Positions 19,649-28,580 are shown, counted from the stretch's first letter. The stretch is DNA of 64,000 nt from Lentzea fradiae (GCF_900100955.1 NZ_FNCC01000003.1:434001-498000); one strand, 5' to 3'. Program-made: numbers and translations. Notes: generated by a model not told the origin, from the sequence alone.

Positions 19649-20526
19649 GCCGTGCAGTCTGCCTTGACGGCCCCGGCGGCGTGATGGGCGAGGGTGGGTC
19701 CGGCCGCGTCGGTGTTCTGACCTCGGTTGAGCAGCTGCACCGTCAGGTTTCCGCTGGCACGGAACCTCCCCACGCGGACCCACTGGCCGCGCTTCTCGAC
19801 CTGCTTGATCGCGAACGACGCCGTCGGGGTGCGGATGACCCCGTCCCCGTCGAACACGTAGTACACGGTCGGGTTACCCCCGACCTCCTCCACGCCCCCG
19901 TCCGGGATGAACACCGACAGCTCGCAGCTGCCGGTCATGGCGAACGTCCACTGCGCGTAGCTGCCGGGGTCGTCGCGGCGGGGGTCGCCGGACATGGGGA
20001 CCGACACGAACGTGGTGCCGCACCGGCCGTCGCCGTGGTCGACCCAGCCCTTCCTGCCGTCGCGGTAGGAGCCGACGCTGGTGTAGCCGCCGCAGCCGGG
20101 TCCCGTGGTGTAGGACCGGGTCTTGCCGCTGTCGCCCGCGGGCGGGACGGCGTTGCGCGTGGCGGGCGAGGACAGGCCGGGCTCGGACGACTCGGCCGGC
20201 TGCTCCGCCTCGGCGGGCAGCTCCGCCGGGGTGATGAGGCCGGGCACGTAGCTGTGCGAGGGCTGCGCGAGGGCTGTTTCGTCGCCTCCCGCACCACCGT
20301 CGAAGGTCGCGAGCGCGACCCCGCCGAGCACCAGCATCGCGACGACGGCACCGGCTGTTCCCGCCCACGGCGTGCCCGTGCTCGCCGGCGGTTTCTCCTG
20401 CGGGGCCTTCGTCTCACCGGCGGCCGCCCACCGCGCGCGGCCACGGGCCCGCGCCGCCTCCATCAGGGCGGGATCGGGTCTGAAGAGACGCTCGGTGGGG
20501 CGATCGTCGTCGAACTCAGCGGGCAC
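19645..20526 (-). CDS. Single-pass membrane protein with golvesin-like extracellular domain
   Basis: A 293-residue protein with a cytoplasmic N-terminus rich in Asp/Glu/Arg, one membrane helix (~55-77: AGAVVAMLVLGGVALATF), a Pro/Glu/Ser linker and an extracellular beta-rich domain from ~130. The latter has four Cys, FAMTGSCELSVFIPDG, YYVFDGDG and GQWVRVGRFRAS, resembling the golvesin C-terminal-like carbohydrate-binding sandwich (fiber-like strands plus a G-x-W-x-x-L/V-G-x-F motif). I infer a cell-wall or sugar-binding role. It has no sortase signal. It is the first gene of a two-gene unit with the histidine phosphatase. Confidence is good for topology, moderate for the domain. Confidence 0.7.
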   Translation of the reverse strand: MPAEFDDDRPTERLFRPDPALMEAARARGRARWAAAGETKAPQEKPPASTGTPWAGTAGAVVAMLVLGGVALATFDGGAGGDETALAQPSHSYVPGLITPAELPAEAEQPAESSEPGLSSPATRNAVPPAGDSGKTRSYTTGPGCGGYTSVGSYRDGRKGWVDHGDGRCGTTFVSVPMSGDPRRDDPGSYAQWTFAMTGSCELSVFIPDGGVEEVGGNPTVYYVFDGDGVIRTPTASFAIKQVEKRGQWVRVGRFRASGNLTVQLLNRGQNTDAAGPTLAHHAAGAVKADCTA

Positions 20527-20859
20527 GCAGCGCAGTCTGCCAGGGGCAGAGGGTCACTCGAACGTGTGGTTGTTTCACAATCGCGTCGTTTGTCCTCAAT
20601 CCACCACTGGTCCGGCACCCCGCCACGACTTTCCGTCCACATTTCGTCACGGCGACCCCTGCGGCGCACCCTCCGCCACCGACCCCTCGGTCAGCCCCGT
20701 CAAGCCCCGCACCAGCGAAGTCGTTTCATGAGAGCGCGACCATTCGATCTTGGGCGGCGAAGTCGATCACAGTCGGGAAACACCTGGGAAACACGTCGGT
20801 CTCACGACGTCTCAGCAGGTCCTTTCCCCTGCCGGACACGGGGTCTAGGGTTGCCCGCC
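20527..20859. other. 333-bp divergent intergenic region
   Basis: This gap separates the golvesin-like gene (-) from the beta-helix lipoprotein (+) and must hold both promoters. It is less GC-rich than its surroundings near 20560-20610 (GTTTCACAATCG, TTTGTCCTCAATC) and 20740-20800. I see no convincing gene, repeat or RNA structure in it. Confidence 0.5.
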
Positions 20860-22023
20860 ATGTCAGGTAGACAGGTGGTCGTGCTGCTGGCCGCTCTCGT
20901 GGCGGGGTGCGGCACGACGGTTCAGGGCTCTCCGGTCGCGGCACCCCCGCCGCCCCCGTCTCCGTCGCGGACCGTGACCGTGGTGACGCCACCGTCCTCC
21001 ACGAGCAGTGCGGCCCCCACGACGACCACCCCTCCCCCGCCGCCTCCCGTCGCGAAGTTCGGCAACCCGGACGGCACCGCCGCCGTGCCACCGGAGGCCG
21101 CCGAGGAGGACACCTCGAAGCCCACCCGCGTGATCGGCACCGGCACCCCCGCCTCCTGCACGTCGCAGGCCGTCGTCGACGCCGTGGCCGCCGGTGGGGT
21201 GATCACGTTCGACTGCGGGCCCGCCCCGCTCACCATCCCGATGGCCGCAACGGCGAAGGTCCGCACGAGCTCCGGACCCAAGGTCGTGATCGACGGCGGT
21301 GGCCTGGTCACGTTGAGCGGCCAGGGACAGCGCCGCGTGCTCTACCAGAACACCTGCGACCGCGCGTTGGGCATCACGACGTCGCACTGCCAGGACCAGG
21401 ACGCGCCGAAGCTCGTCGTCCAGAACATCACGCTGGCCGACGGGAACTCGACCGGCGACGAGACAGAGGGCGGCGGCGGTGGCGCGCTGTTCGTGCGCGG
21501 CGGTCAGCTCAAGGTCGTGAACGCCCGCTTCTCCGGCAACAAGTGCGACGCCACCGGTCCCGACCTCGGCGGCGCCGCGATCCGCGTGCTCGACCAGTTC
21601 CGCGACGGCCCCGTGCACGTCACCGGCAGCACGTTCGAGGGCGGCGTGTGCTCCAACGGAGGGGCGCTCAGCAGCATCGGCACGTCGTGGGTCGTGCTCA
21701 ACAGCCTGTTCCGCGGCAACAAGGCCGTCGGCCGCGGCGCCAACCCGGCGCGCGACGGCACGCCCGGTGGCGGCAGCGGTGGCGCCATCTACAACGACGG
21801 CAACAAGTTCACGTTGCGGATCGCGGGGTCGCTCGTCGAGGACAACCAGGCCAACGAGGGCGGTGGCGCGGTGTTCTTCGTCAGCAACGACAGGTCCGGC
21901 TCGATGTCCGTGCAGGGCTCGACGTTGCGGCGCAACCCGAGCCTCGGCTTCGAGACGGTCAAGGGGATCTTCTACCTCGGCGCCGGCGCCAAGCCCGAGG
22001 TCACCGCTTCGACGATCCGCTGA
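20860..22023 (+). CDS. Right-handed beta-helix lipoprotein
   Basis: A 387-residue lipoprotein: signal peptide with lipobox LVAGC (Cys ~17), a long Pro/Ser/Thr linker (~24-65, PPPPPSPS), then a parallel beta-helix with repeated coils of the polymorphic-membrane-protein/right-handed helix type (GGGGGALFVRGGQLKV, RFSGNKC, GGAAIRVL, GGALSSIG, GGGAVFFVSN). Coils of the form GGGALFV-x-NS-FSGN are typical of carbohydrate-active or adhesive helices. No polysaccharide-lyase catalytic residues are evident, so a binding or structural role outside the membrane is as likely as an enzyme. Start ATG 20860. The end overlaps the convergent MFS gene by 23 bp. Confidence 0.85.
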   Translation: MSGRQVVVLLAALVAGCGTTVQGSPVAAPPPPPSPSRTVTVVTPPSSTSSAAPTTTTPPPPPPVAKFGNPDGTAAVPPEAAEEDTSKPTRVIGTGTPASCTSQAVVDAVAAGGVITFDCGPAPLTIPMAATAKVRTSSGPKVVIDGGGLVTLSGQGQRRVLYQNTCDRALGITTSHCQDQDAPKLVVQNITLADGNSTGDETEGGGGGALFVRGGQLKVVNARFSGNKCDATGPDLGGAAIRVLDQFRDGPVHVTGSTFEGGVCSNGGALSSIGTSWVVLNSLFRGNKAVGRGANPARDGTPGGGSGGAIYNDGNKFTLRIAGSLVEDNQANEGGGAVFFVSNDRSGSMSVQGSTLRRNPSLGFETVKGIFYLGAGAKPEVTASTIR

Positions 22024-23185
22024 CCCAGCCCGCCACGAGCACCAGCACCAGGCCGCACACGCACATCATGAGGCTGAAGCCGTAGACCCAGCGGAACCCG
22101 AGCCCCTGGGCGACACCGATCAGCGCGCCCGCGATCATGCCGCCGACGATCTGCGTGTTGCTGAAGATCGTCGTGGCGTGGCCGGGACGCGTGGGCGCGA
22201 GGCTCTGGAAGTACGTGATGCCCACGCCCATGATCAACGAGATGACGGTGGCGTGCAGGATCTGCAGGGACATGACCTGCCAGACGGAGTCGGTGAGCAC
22301 CATCAGGCCGTGGTAGCTCAACGAGACCGCCGCGCCGACGAGCACCAGCCGGTACTGCGACATCCGGTTCGCGAGCGAGCCGAACCAGAGGATCAGCGGG
22401 ATCTCCAGCGCCGCGCACAGGCCCATCGCGAGCCCGGCGTCGCCAGCGGTGCCGCCGAGCTCCGCCGTGACGAACAGCGGCAGGCCGCCCACCGCGAGCG
22501 AGACGGAGCCCTGCAGGAACGTGAACGCGGCGGAGACGATGGTCATGGTGCCGCGCACCGGTCCCGCCGCCTCCTCCTCGGTGGCGGGCTCCTCCTGCTG
22601 CTCGGCGACGGGAACGGGGAGCAGGAGGGCGAGGACGGCGACGACGCCGCTGAGCACCGCCGTGGCGCCGAAGAGGCCCACCCAGCCGGTCTTGGCGACG
22701 AGGAGGGCGGCGAGCGGCGGTCCGGCCACCCAGGCCACGGACACCAGCGTGCGCAGGACGCTGACGACCATCGACGGGCCGAGCGAGATCTGCCTGCCGT
22801 AGGCGAAGAGCTGCGGCAGCAACGAGGACGTCATCGCGACGAAGACGATGGACGTGCCGAGCAGGAGCCAGTAGTCGCGGAGCACGGCGAACAGGCCGTA
22901 GCCGATCACGCCGGCGATGCCGCCCATCACGAGCAGGTACCGGCGCTGCACGCGGCCGTCGGAGAACCTGCCCATGACCGTGCTGGCGACGACGGACGCC
23001 GCGGGGCTCACGATCAGGAAGAAGCCGAGCTGGAACGGGGTGACCCCGACCTCGCTGGTGAGGAACAGCGAGTGGAACGGCAACGCGAACGCGCCCACGA
23101 CGCCGACCACGACGCTGACCACGGAAAGCTGCAGGAAAGTGCGGGAAAGGAGAGGCGAGGATCTTTTCTCGCTGGTTACCGTCAC
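22001..23185 (-). CDS. MFS transporter, sugar-efflux (Set) type
   Basis: A 394-residue protein with 12 predicted membrane helices in two halves and a hydrophilic loop near the middle (EQQEEPATEEEA). The MFS loop 2-3 motif reads MGRFSDGRVQRR (G-x-x-x-D-x-x-x-R-R). N-terminal helices with FLTSEVG and the C-half SLANRMSQYR and PTRPGHATTIF resemble the SetA/SetB sugar-efflux branch of the MFS, which exports sugars or sugar analogues; the substrate here is unknown. Start: GTG 23185. No regulator is adjacent. Its end overlaps the beta-helix gene by 23 bp tail to tail. Confidence 0.85.
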   Translation of the reverse strand: MTVTSEKRSSPLLSRTFLQLSVVSVVVGVVGAFALPFHSLFLTSEVGVTPFQLGFFLIVSPAASVVASTVMGRFSDGRVQRRYLLVMGGIAGVIGYGLFAVLRDYWLLLGTSIVFVAMTSSLLPQLFAYGRQISLGPSMVVSVLRTLVSVAWVAGPPLAALLVAKTGWVGLFGATAVLSGVVAVLALLLPVPVAEQQEEPATEEEAAGPVRGTMTIVSAAFTFLQGSVSLAVGGLPLFVTAELGGTAGDAGLAMGLCAALEIPLILWFGSLANRMSQYRLVLVGAAVSLSYHGLMVLTDSVWQVMSLQILHATVISLIMGVGITYFQSLAPTRPGHATTIFSNTQIVGGMIAGALIGVAQGLGFRWVYGFSLMMCVCGLVLVLVAGWVSGSSKR

Positions 23186-23249
23186 CCGTTCATCGTCCCG
23201 GTCCCGTCCGCTGATCAGGAACAGGATTTCCCATGATGCGGGCAAGATC

Positions 23250-24602
23250 TCACACCACGACGACGGCACCGTCCCTGCGGTGATCCGCACCACCCCTGAG
23301 CTGGCCGGATTCGGTCATTTCGACCAGCTGGCAACCGCCGAAGAACATGTTCGGCGCACGAAACTCCGCTACCGGGAGCGCGCTTTCCGGTCGAATTCCC
23401 GGTTCGACGTGGAGACGGTCCGCGCCGGGGTGCATCCTGGGCGCGTCGACGGCCTGCTGGGCGGGCATTCCGCGGTCGAGGACGTTCACGAGCGCCTGCA
23501 GGATGGCGCCGCAGATCCGGCTGGAGCCCGCGCTGCCGAGCACCAGCCGCGCGCCGCCGTCGTGGGTGACGACGGTCGGCGCCATCATCGACGGCAGCCG
23601 GTCCCCCGGCAGGTGGCTGAAGAACCCGGCGGGGGACAGGTCCTCCTCCCCCATCATGTTGTTCAGGTGCACGCCCGCGACCGAGATCCCGGAGCCCGCG
23701 CCGTTGGTGGTGGTGACGGAGCAGGCGGTGCCGTCGGCGTCGAGCACCGAGATGTGCGTGGTCGAGCCGAGCCGGTTCACGTGCGTCTTCCCGAGGGCCA
23801 GAGCGCGCAGGAGGTCCTGCTCGGTCGGGGTGCCGGGCAAAGCCTCCAGCATCCGCGCGAGCAAGGCGCCGCCGATCGCGGGCGGTGGGTTCGTGTGGAC
23901 GTCACGTCCGCGGTGCCGGGCGTGCAGCGGTGCGCGTTCCTCCACCTCGTACGCGTGGAGGTCGGTCTGCGTGAGGTCGCCGCCGTGCGCACCGATCCGT
24001 TCGACGATCTCGGCCGCTATGTCGCCGGTGTAGAACGGGTCCGCGCCGTCGCGGCCGAGCCGGTCGAGCGCCTCGGCGACCTCGGGCTGCACGAGGACGT
24101 CGCCCTCCGTCACGGCATCGAGGCCCAGCCGGTGCGCGATCGGCCGCAGCAGCGAGGTCACGTACGCCTGGTACCCGGTGACCGGGTGGCCTTTCCTGGC
24201 GTGCGCGACGGCCGGGCCCACCAGCTCTTCGAGCGGCGCACGGCCGTAGGCGGCGGCCTCCGCGGCTCCCGCGGGCAGCCCGAACGCGGCGACGGACGAC
24301 GGACCGACGTGGAACTCCTGGTCGGCGTCTCCGAAGTGGACGGTGACGGGTTCGAGCGGAGCCCTGTCGCCGGACTTCCCGCGGCCGGGGGCCTCCGCGG
24401 AGAAGTCCAGCAGCACGGGCGCCTCCCCGGCGGGGGCGATCAGCATGTACCCGGCGGCGCCGAGACCGGTCAGCAGCGGCTCGGTGACGCACGAGGTCAG
24501 CATCGCCGCGACGGCCGCGTCCACCGCGTTCCCACCGGCACGCAGCAGCTCCGCGCCCGCCAGGGCGGTGAGCGGGTGACCCGCCGCGATCGCTCCTCGC
24601 AC
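23250..24602 (-). CDS. Gamma-glutamyltransferase family protein
   Basis: A 450-residue Ntn-hydrolase. The autocatalytic site lies in STTHISVLDADG: the conserved T-T-H with the nucleophile Thr near 281-282. Other hallmarks are AAGHPLTALAG at the N-terminus, GGNAVDAAVA, and GSAGSSRI in the small subunit, matching the oxyanion GGSRI region. Family enzymes move the gamma-glutamyl group of glutathione, mycothiol-type conjugates or poly-gamma-glutamate. This copy is shorter than classic GGTs (~560-580) and has no signal peptide, so it is probably cytoplasmic, as in YwrD-like members. Start: GTG 24602 with an excellent GGAGG seven bases upstream. Runs alone, divergent from the DedA gene. Confidence 0.88.
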   Translation of the reverse strand: MRGAIAAGHPLTALAGAELLRAGGNAVDAAVAAMLTSCVTEPLLTGLGAAGYMLIAPAGEAPVLLDFSAEAPGRGKSGDRAPLEPVTVHFGDADQEFHVGPSSVAAFGLPAGAAEAAAYGRAPLEELVGPAVAHARKGHPVTGYQAYVTSLLRPIAHRLGLDAVTEGDVLVQPEVAEALDRLGRDGADPFYTGDIAAEIVERIGAHGGDLTQTDLHAYEVEERAPLHARHRGRDVHTNPPPAIGGALLARMLEALPGTPTEQDLLRALALGKTHVNRLGSTTHISVLDADGTACSVTTTNGAGSGISVAGVHLNNMMGEEDLSPAGFFSHLPGDRLPSMMAPTVVTHDGGARLVLGSAGSSRICGAILQALVNVLDRGMPAQQAVDAPRMHPGADRLHVEPGIRPESALPVAEFRAPNMFFGGCQLVEMTESGQLRGGADHRRDGAVVVV

Positions 24603-24826
24603 CGCACACCTCCGTGCAGAAGGCTGACAACGGTAGCCGCCGGGCCCCGGCCCCGCGCTGTCAGGCGTCCGAGGCGTCGTGCTCGGCGTCGGCGCGGACA
24701 TCACGGCGGCGGATGGCCGAAGCGGGCGTCGTCCTGCCCGCGGACGGCGGCATGAGCGCCCGAGGTCCGGCCACCGGTCGGACCACCGAGGTTGGACAGG
24801 GGCGCAAAACGGGTATTTCGACGACC

Positions 24827-25420
24827 ATGGACTGGATCACCGGACTGATGGAGGCGCTGGGCTCGCCCGGCGCCGGCCTGGCCGTGGCGCTGGAGAACGT
24901 GTTCCCTCCGGTGCCGAGCGAGGTGATCCTGCCGCTGGCCGGGTTCACCGCGGGACAGGGCAAGATCTCGCTCGTCGCCGCGATCCTGTGGACCACGGCC
25001 GGGTCGGTCGTCGGCGCGCTGCTGCTCTACGGCCTGGGCGCGTGGCTCGGCCTGGAACGGCTGCGCAAGGTCGCCGACCGCATCCCGTTCGTCACGGTGT
25101 CCGATGTGGACAAGTCCGACGAGTGGTTCGACAAGCACGGCACCAAGGCCGTGTTCATCGGGCGCATGGTGCCGGTGGTGCGGAGCCTGATCTCCATCCC
25201 CGCCGGGGTGTCGGGCATGCCGATCGTGAAGTTCACGCTCTACACCGCGGCCGGCAGCCTGCTGTGGAACTCCGCGCTGATCCTCGCCGGGTACGCGCTC
25301 GGCGAGAACTACGAGCTCGTCGACCGCTACCTGGGCTGGGTCTCGACCGTCGTGCTGGCGGCGCTGGTCATCGCGATCGTGTGGTTCGCCGTCTCCCGCG
25401 TGAAGGCACGGCGTTCGTAG
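24827..25420 (+). CDS. DedA-family membrane protein
   Basis: A 197-residue protein of the DedA/VTT family, with the features FPPVPSEVILPLAGF near the N-terminus (re-entrant loop with the conserved E), then GRMVPVVRSLISIPAG (the conserved R-x-x-P-x-x-R-S segment). These proteins are lipid scramblases or transporters that recycle undecaprenyl phosphate or phosphatidylethanolamine and support membrane energetics and antibiotic tolerance. Start ATG 24827. The last 94 bases overlap, tail to tail, the C-terminal coding region of the MFS gene on the opposite strand, an unusually long overlap for this region. Confidence 0.92.
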   Translation: MDWITGLMEALGSPGAGLAVALENVFPPVPSEVILPLAGFTAGQGKISLVAAILWTTAGSVVGALLLYGLGAWLGLERLRKVADRIPFVTVSDVDKSDEWFDKHGTKAVFIGRMVPVVRSLISIPAGVSGMPIVKFTLYTAAGSLLWNSALILAGYALGENYELVDRYLGWVSTVVLAALVIAIVWFAVSRVKARRS

Positions 25421-26553
25421 AGCACCGACGCCACCGCGATCACGAGACCGGCGACCGACAGGCCGACACCGACCCACGCCGTGGACGTGTAGCCCCAGCC
25501 CGCCGCGATGGCGAGCCCGCCGAGCCACGCGCCCGCGCCGTTCGCGAGGTTGAGCGACGAGTGGTTGGACGAGGCCGCGAGCGCGGGCGCGTCCGGCGAG
25601 GCGTCCATCAGCCTGACCTGGAGCGCCGCCGCCAGGATCTGCACGACGAAGCCGAGCAGGCCCAGCAGCACGAACAGGAACACCGGCATCGTGGCGGTGA
25701 ACCCGAACAGCACGAGGATCACGCAGACGGCGATGAGCCCGCCGAACACCGACCCCGTCACCGACCGGTCGACGAACCGGCCGCCGAAGGTCGCGCCGAG
25801 CGTCATGCCGAGACCGAACACCGCGAGGACCCACGGGACGACGCCCCCCGGCAGCCCGGCCACCTCGGTGGTCAGCGGGGCGACGTAGGAGTAGACGGCG
25901 AACATGCCGCCGAAGCCGATCATGCCGGTGAAGATCGCGAACCAGACCGTCGGCCTGCCGAACGCGCGGACCTCCGCCTGCATCGACGCGCCCTCGACCT
26001 TCGCGACCTTCGGCACCCAGGCCGCGATGGCCGCGGCCGTGGCGACGGCCATCACCGCGACGGCCAGGTAAGCCGTGCGCCAGCCGATCTGCTGTCCCGC
26101 GGCCGTGGCGAGCGGCACACCCACGAGGTTCGCCAGGGTCAGACCGACCATCACCCGCGCAACGGCCGTACCGCGCCGTTCGGGTGCCACGAGCATGGTG
26201 GCGACAACCGCCGCGATGCCGAAGAACGCACCGTGCGGCAACCCGGCGACGAACCGCGCCACGAGCAGCAGCGTCTTGTCCTGGGCGATGGCCGACAGCC
26301 CGTTGCCGAGCGCGACCGCCATCATCAGGCTGATCAGCATGCCCTTGCGTGGCAGCTTGGCCCCGAGCACCGCGATCAACGGCGCACCGACGACCACACC
26401 GGCCGCGTAGAGGCTGATCGCGTGCCCGGCCTCGTAGTCGGGGATGCCGAAGGTCTCGGCGATCTGCGGCAGGAGCCCCATCGTCGCGAACTCGGTCGTT
26501 CCGATGCCGAACCCGCCCAGCGCGAGGGCGGTCATGGCACGGGTGCTGGTCAC
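25327..26553 (-). CDS. MFS transporter (AraJ/CmlA-like efflux family)
   Basis: A 408-residue 12-helix MFS protein of the DHA1 branch. It opens with ALALGGFGIGTTEFATMGLLP, a variant of the DHA1 N-terminal motif, followed by the loop 2-3 stretch LGAKLPRKG and the RxxxGLPHGAFFG segment. Such proteins export drugs, sugars or arabinose-like compounds. The C-terminal ~30 residues (RRAFTRETAN...) run past the last helix and lie opposite the last codons of the DedA gene. The start is GTG 26553, preceded by an operator-like inverted repeat (26597-26616). Substrate unknown. Confidence 0.85.
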   Translation of the reverse strand: MTSTRAMTALALGGFGIGTTEFATMGLLPQIAETFGIPDYEAGHAISLYAAGVVVGAPLIAVLGAKLPRKGMLISLMMAVALGNGLSAIAQDKTLLLVARFVAGLPHGAFFGIAAVVATMLVAPERRGTAVARVMVGLTLANLVGVPLATAAGQQIGWRTAYLAVAVMAVATAAAIAAWVPKVAKVEGASMQAEVRAFGRPTVWFAIFTGMIGFGGMFAVYSYVAPLTTEVAGLPGGVVPWVLAVFGLGMTLGATFGGRFVDRSVTGSVFGGLIAVCVILVLFGFTATMPVFLFVLLGLLGFVVQILAAALQVRLMDASPDAPALAASSNHSSLNLANGAGAWLGGLAIAAGWGYTSTAWVGVGLSVAGLVIAVASVLYERRAFTRETANHTIAMTSAASTTVETQPR

Positions 26554-26596
26554 GGGCTTCCCATCATCGGCAGGGTGAAGACTTAGTTAGCTACCG

Positions 26597-26616
26597 GAAG
26601 GATTTTACGGTCCTTC
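26597..26616 (-). promoter_or_regulatory. Inverted repeat upstream of the MFS gene
   Basis: GAAGGA (26597-26602) and TCCTTC (26611-26616), spaced by 8 bases, lie in an AT-rich stretch 44 bases before the MFS start, where a MarR/TetR-type operator would be expected. No regulator gene is adjacent, so a trans-acting regulator would be needed. Confidence 0.35.
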
Positions 26617-26661
26617 TGACGCGCTTCAGAAGCCTTCCGCCCGGTGCCGCTCCTCACACGG

Positions 26662-26687
26662 GGCCCGGGGATCAAGACCCCCGGGCC
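26662..26687 (-). terminator. Terminator hairpin after the carbonic anhydrase gene
   Basis: GGCCCGGGG (26662-26670) pairs with CCCCGGGCC (26679-26687) around an 8-base loop, 14 bases beyond the stop of the minus-strand gene at 26701. Confidence 0.7.
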
Positions 26688-26700
26688 GATCGTCACCCGC

Positions 26701-27438
26701 TCAGATGCGCGGCACCTCCACCAGCGTCCGGCCGTTGAGCGGCTGCACCGCCCTGGCGTTGCCCGCCCCGAACAACCCCTGGAACCGCGCGACCGTCGCG
26801 GCCGTGACGTGCTGCTCCCCCGTGAGGTACCACTCGACCCCCTCGGTGAACGGCGCCGTGGTCAGCGAACCCGTGTAGTGCACCGTGCGATGACCGGCCG
26901 GCAACAACCGGTTGAGATTGATCGGTTCGACATCGACAGGCGCACCACACTCAGGCGCCAGCGTCGCCAGGACGTCGTCGACAACGGAATGCGCGCCGAC
27001 GGTTAACGGCACTCCGACAACGAGCAACTTGCCTTCGGCACTGCGGTGGACGAGGTGCATCTCCAGCGGAGTGTGACGCCCGTTGAACTGATGCTCGGAC
27101 GGCGTGTGGAAGTGGAACTGCACGAGGTCGTACCGCGTACCGGCAACGGTGACATGACCCGCTCCCGGCTCCACCTCGGCCTCTTCTGTTTCTTCGTGGT
27201 CACGAGCCACACATCCGTCCGCTTTGGCCTCGTCTTTGCGGATGTACTTCAGCTCCAGCGCCGACCGCCCGTACGTGACGTCGAGCTTGGCCACGTGAGG
27301 GTCGAACCGGACCGCGTGCGGCGTGACGTTCACCGGACTCTGCTTCGGCGTCGCCGACTCGGCCGGTCCGCTGGCCGCGAAGAACGACGCGGTCAGGACG
27401 AGCGGAAGGACGGCAGGAAGGGACCGTTTCAGGTTCAT
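26701..27438 (-). CDS. Secreted alpha-class carbonic anhydrase
   Basis: A 245-residue secreted enzyme that hydrates CO2. Signal peptide ~1-28. The alpha-CA hallmarks are QSPVNV near the mature start, the zinc ligands in QFHFHTPSEH (two His) and MHLVH (third His), the gatekeeper region in SEHQFNG, and YTGSLTTAPFTEGVEW, which contains the substrate-pocket Thr. All zinc ligands are present. Enzymes of this class act outside the membrane. Start: ATG 27438 (GTGGAG about 6 bases upstream); GTG 27453 is an alternative. A 266-bp, less GC-rich gap upstream of the start carries no gene that I can support. Confidence 0.93.
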   Translation of the reverse strand: MNLKRSLPAVLPLVLTASFFAASGPAESATPKQSPVNVTPHAVRFDPHVAKLDVTYGRSALELKYIRKDEAKADGCVARDHEETEEAEVEPGAGHVTVAGTRYDLVQFHFHTPSEHQFNGRHTPLEMHLVHRSAEGKLLVVGVPLTVGAHSVVDDVLATLAPECGAPVDVEPINLNRLLPAGHRTVHYTGSLTTAPFTEGVEWYLTGEQHVTAATVARFQGLFGAGNARAVQPLNGRTLVEVPRI

Positions 27439-27704
27439 CACTCCACTTTTCACCCGGCGGAGTGAAAGGAGAAAGGGAGTGTGGCTGCACTCTCATCATC
27501 GCCGAATCCTTCCGGTCTCAATTGGCCGGATTCGCAATTTGATTCCGCAACGACTTCGACCGGTCGGCGACTTGAATTGTCCGGTTCAGTGTCGTTCGGC
27601 GTGTTTTCATTGGGATAGGAGTAGCCATTGCGGAAAGATCGGACAATGCTCGCCCACCCAGGCGAGGACCGCCTCCGGACGACTGATTTTGGTCAACACT
27701 GAAG

Positions 27705-28580
27705 CTATGGAGCCTCCGAACAAAGGCAGCCCACACCCGGTTCGATCCACTCCTGCCCCGCCCAGCCGGGGTGCCGCTCGACCAGCACCGCGCGCACCTC
27801 CGCCACGATCTCCTCCAGCGCCATCGCGGAGTCGCGGCGCCGCCAGGTCTCGTCGCGCAGCTCCAGCAGGTAGTCCCGCACGCCCTCCAGCACGCCGGCC
27901 TCGCCGATCGAGCCGTGGCCCGGCACGACGACGCGGGGTGCGGAGGCGATCAGGCGGTCCAGCACGGCGATCCAGGCGAGGCCGGACACGTCGGTGTCGT
28001 GCGGCGGGAACCACGGGAAGATCGCGAACTGGCCCGTCTCGGCCAGGTCGCCGGTGAACAGCACGCCCCCGTCCGGCACCTCGACCACCTGGTCGCCGAG
28101 CGTGTGGCCGCGGCCGGTGGGGCGCAGGACCACCGTGCGGCCGCCGAGGTCGAGGGTGTGCACGCCGTCGAACACCACGTCCGGCACGGGCACCTCCGCC
28201 TTGGCGAGCCGGTCGGCGACCGCGCCGCCGAAGCCCCGGAACATCTCCAGGTAGCCGGAGCCCTTGCGGCGCAGGTCGTCTGCCTGTGCCTGTCCGACCA
28301 CATAGGACCCGTCGAAGACGGAGGCGCCGAAGGCGTGTTCCGGATGGAAGTGCGTGGTCGTGAGGTGGACTCGCCGGCCGCGGGCCACTTCCTCGGCGAA
28401 CTCGAACACCTCGCGGGCGTTGTCGGGGCCGAGTCCGGTGTCGACCACGAGGACTGCCTCGGAGCCGCCGATGATGCCGATGTTGGGCACGAGCGCGGTG
28501 TGGTGGTTCGGGATCACGAGGACGCCGGGGGCGACGTCGACGGCGCCGGAGGGCTGGACGGCGGGGTCTGGGATGTTCAT
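27705..28580 (-). CDS. Metallo-beta-lactamase-fold hydrolase
   Basis: A 291-residue protein of the MBL superfamily. The signature is TTHFHPEHAFG: H-x-H-x-x-H, with Glu in place of the usual Asp of HxHxDH, then GRGHTLGDQV (third His), LFTGDLAE (bridging Asp) and VVPGHGSIG (last His). The D-to-E change affects a ligand position of the second metal and so may alter its metal use. Family members hydrolyse thioesters, lactones, sulfate or phosphate esters or act as oxidoreductases. It is divergent from a LysR regulator (82-bp gap), which probably controls it. Start ATG 28580 with a GGGG ribosome site; longer starts would run into the lysR gene. Confidence 0.87.
   Translation of the reverse strand: MNIPDPAVQPSGAVDVAPGVLVIPNHHTALVPNIGIIGGSEAVLVVDTGLGPDNAREVFEFAEEVARGRRVHLTTTHFHPEHAFGASVFDGSYVVGQAQADDLRRKGSGYLEMFRGFGGAVADRLAKAEVPVPDVVFDGVHTLDLGGRTVVLRPTGRGHTLGDQVVEVPDGGVLFTGDLAETGQFAIFPWFPPHDTDVSGLAWIAVLDRLIASAPRVVVPGHGSIGEAGVLEGVRDYLLELRDETWRRRDSAMALEEIVAEVRAVLVERHPGWAGQEWIEPGVGCLCSEAP

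Noticed and set aside
27454..27704. Small genes in the less GC-rich gap between carbonic anhydrase and the metallo-beta-lactamase-fold gene
   Set aside because: Open frames here have no ribosome site, poor codon bias and overlap real genes at their ends.
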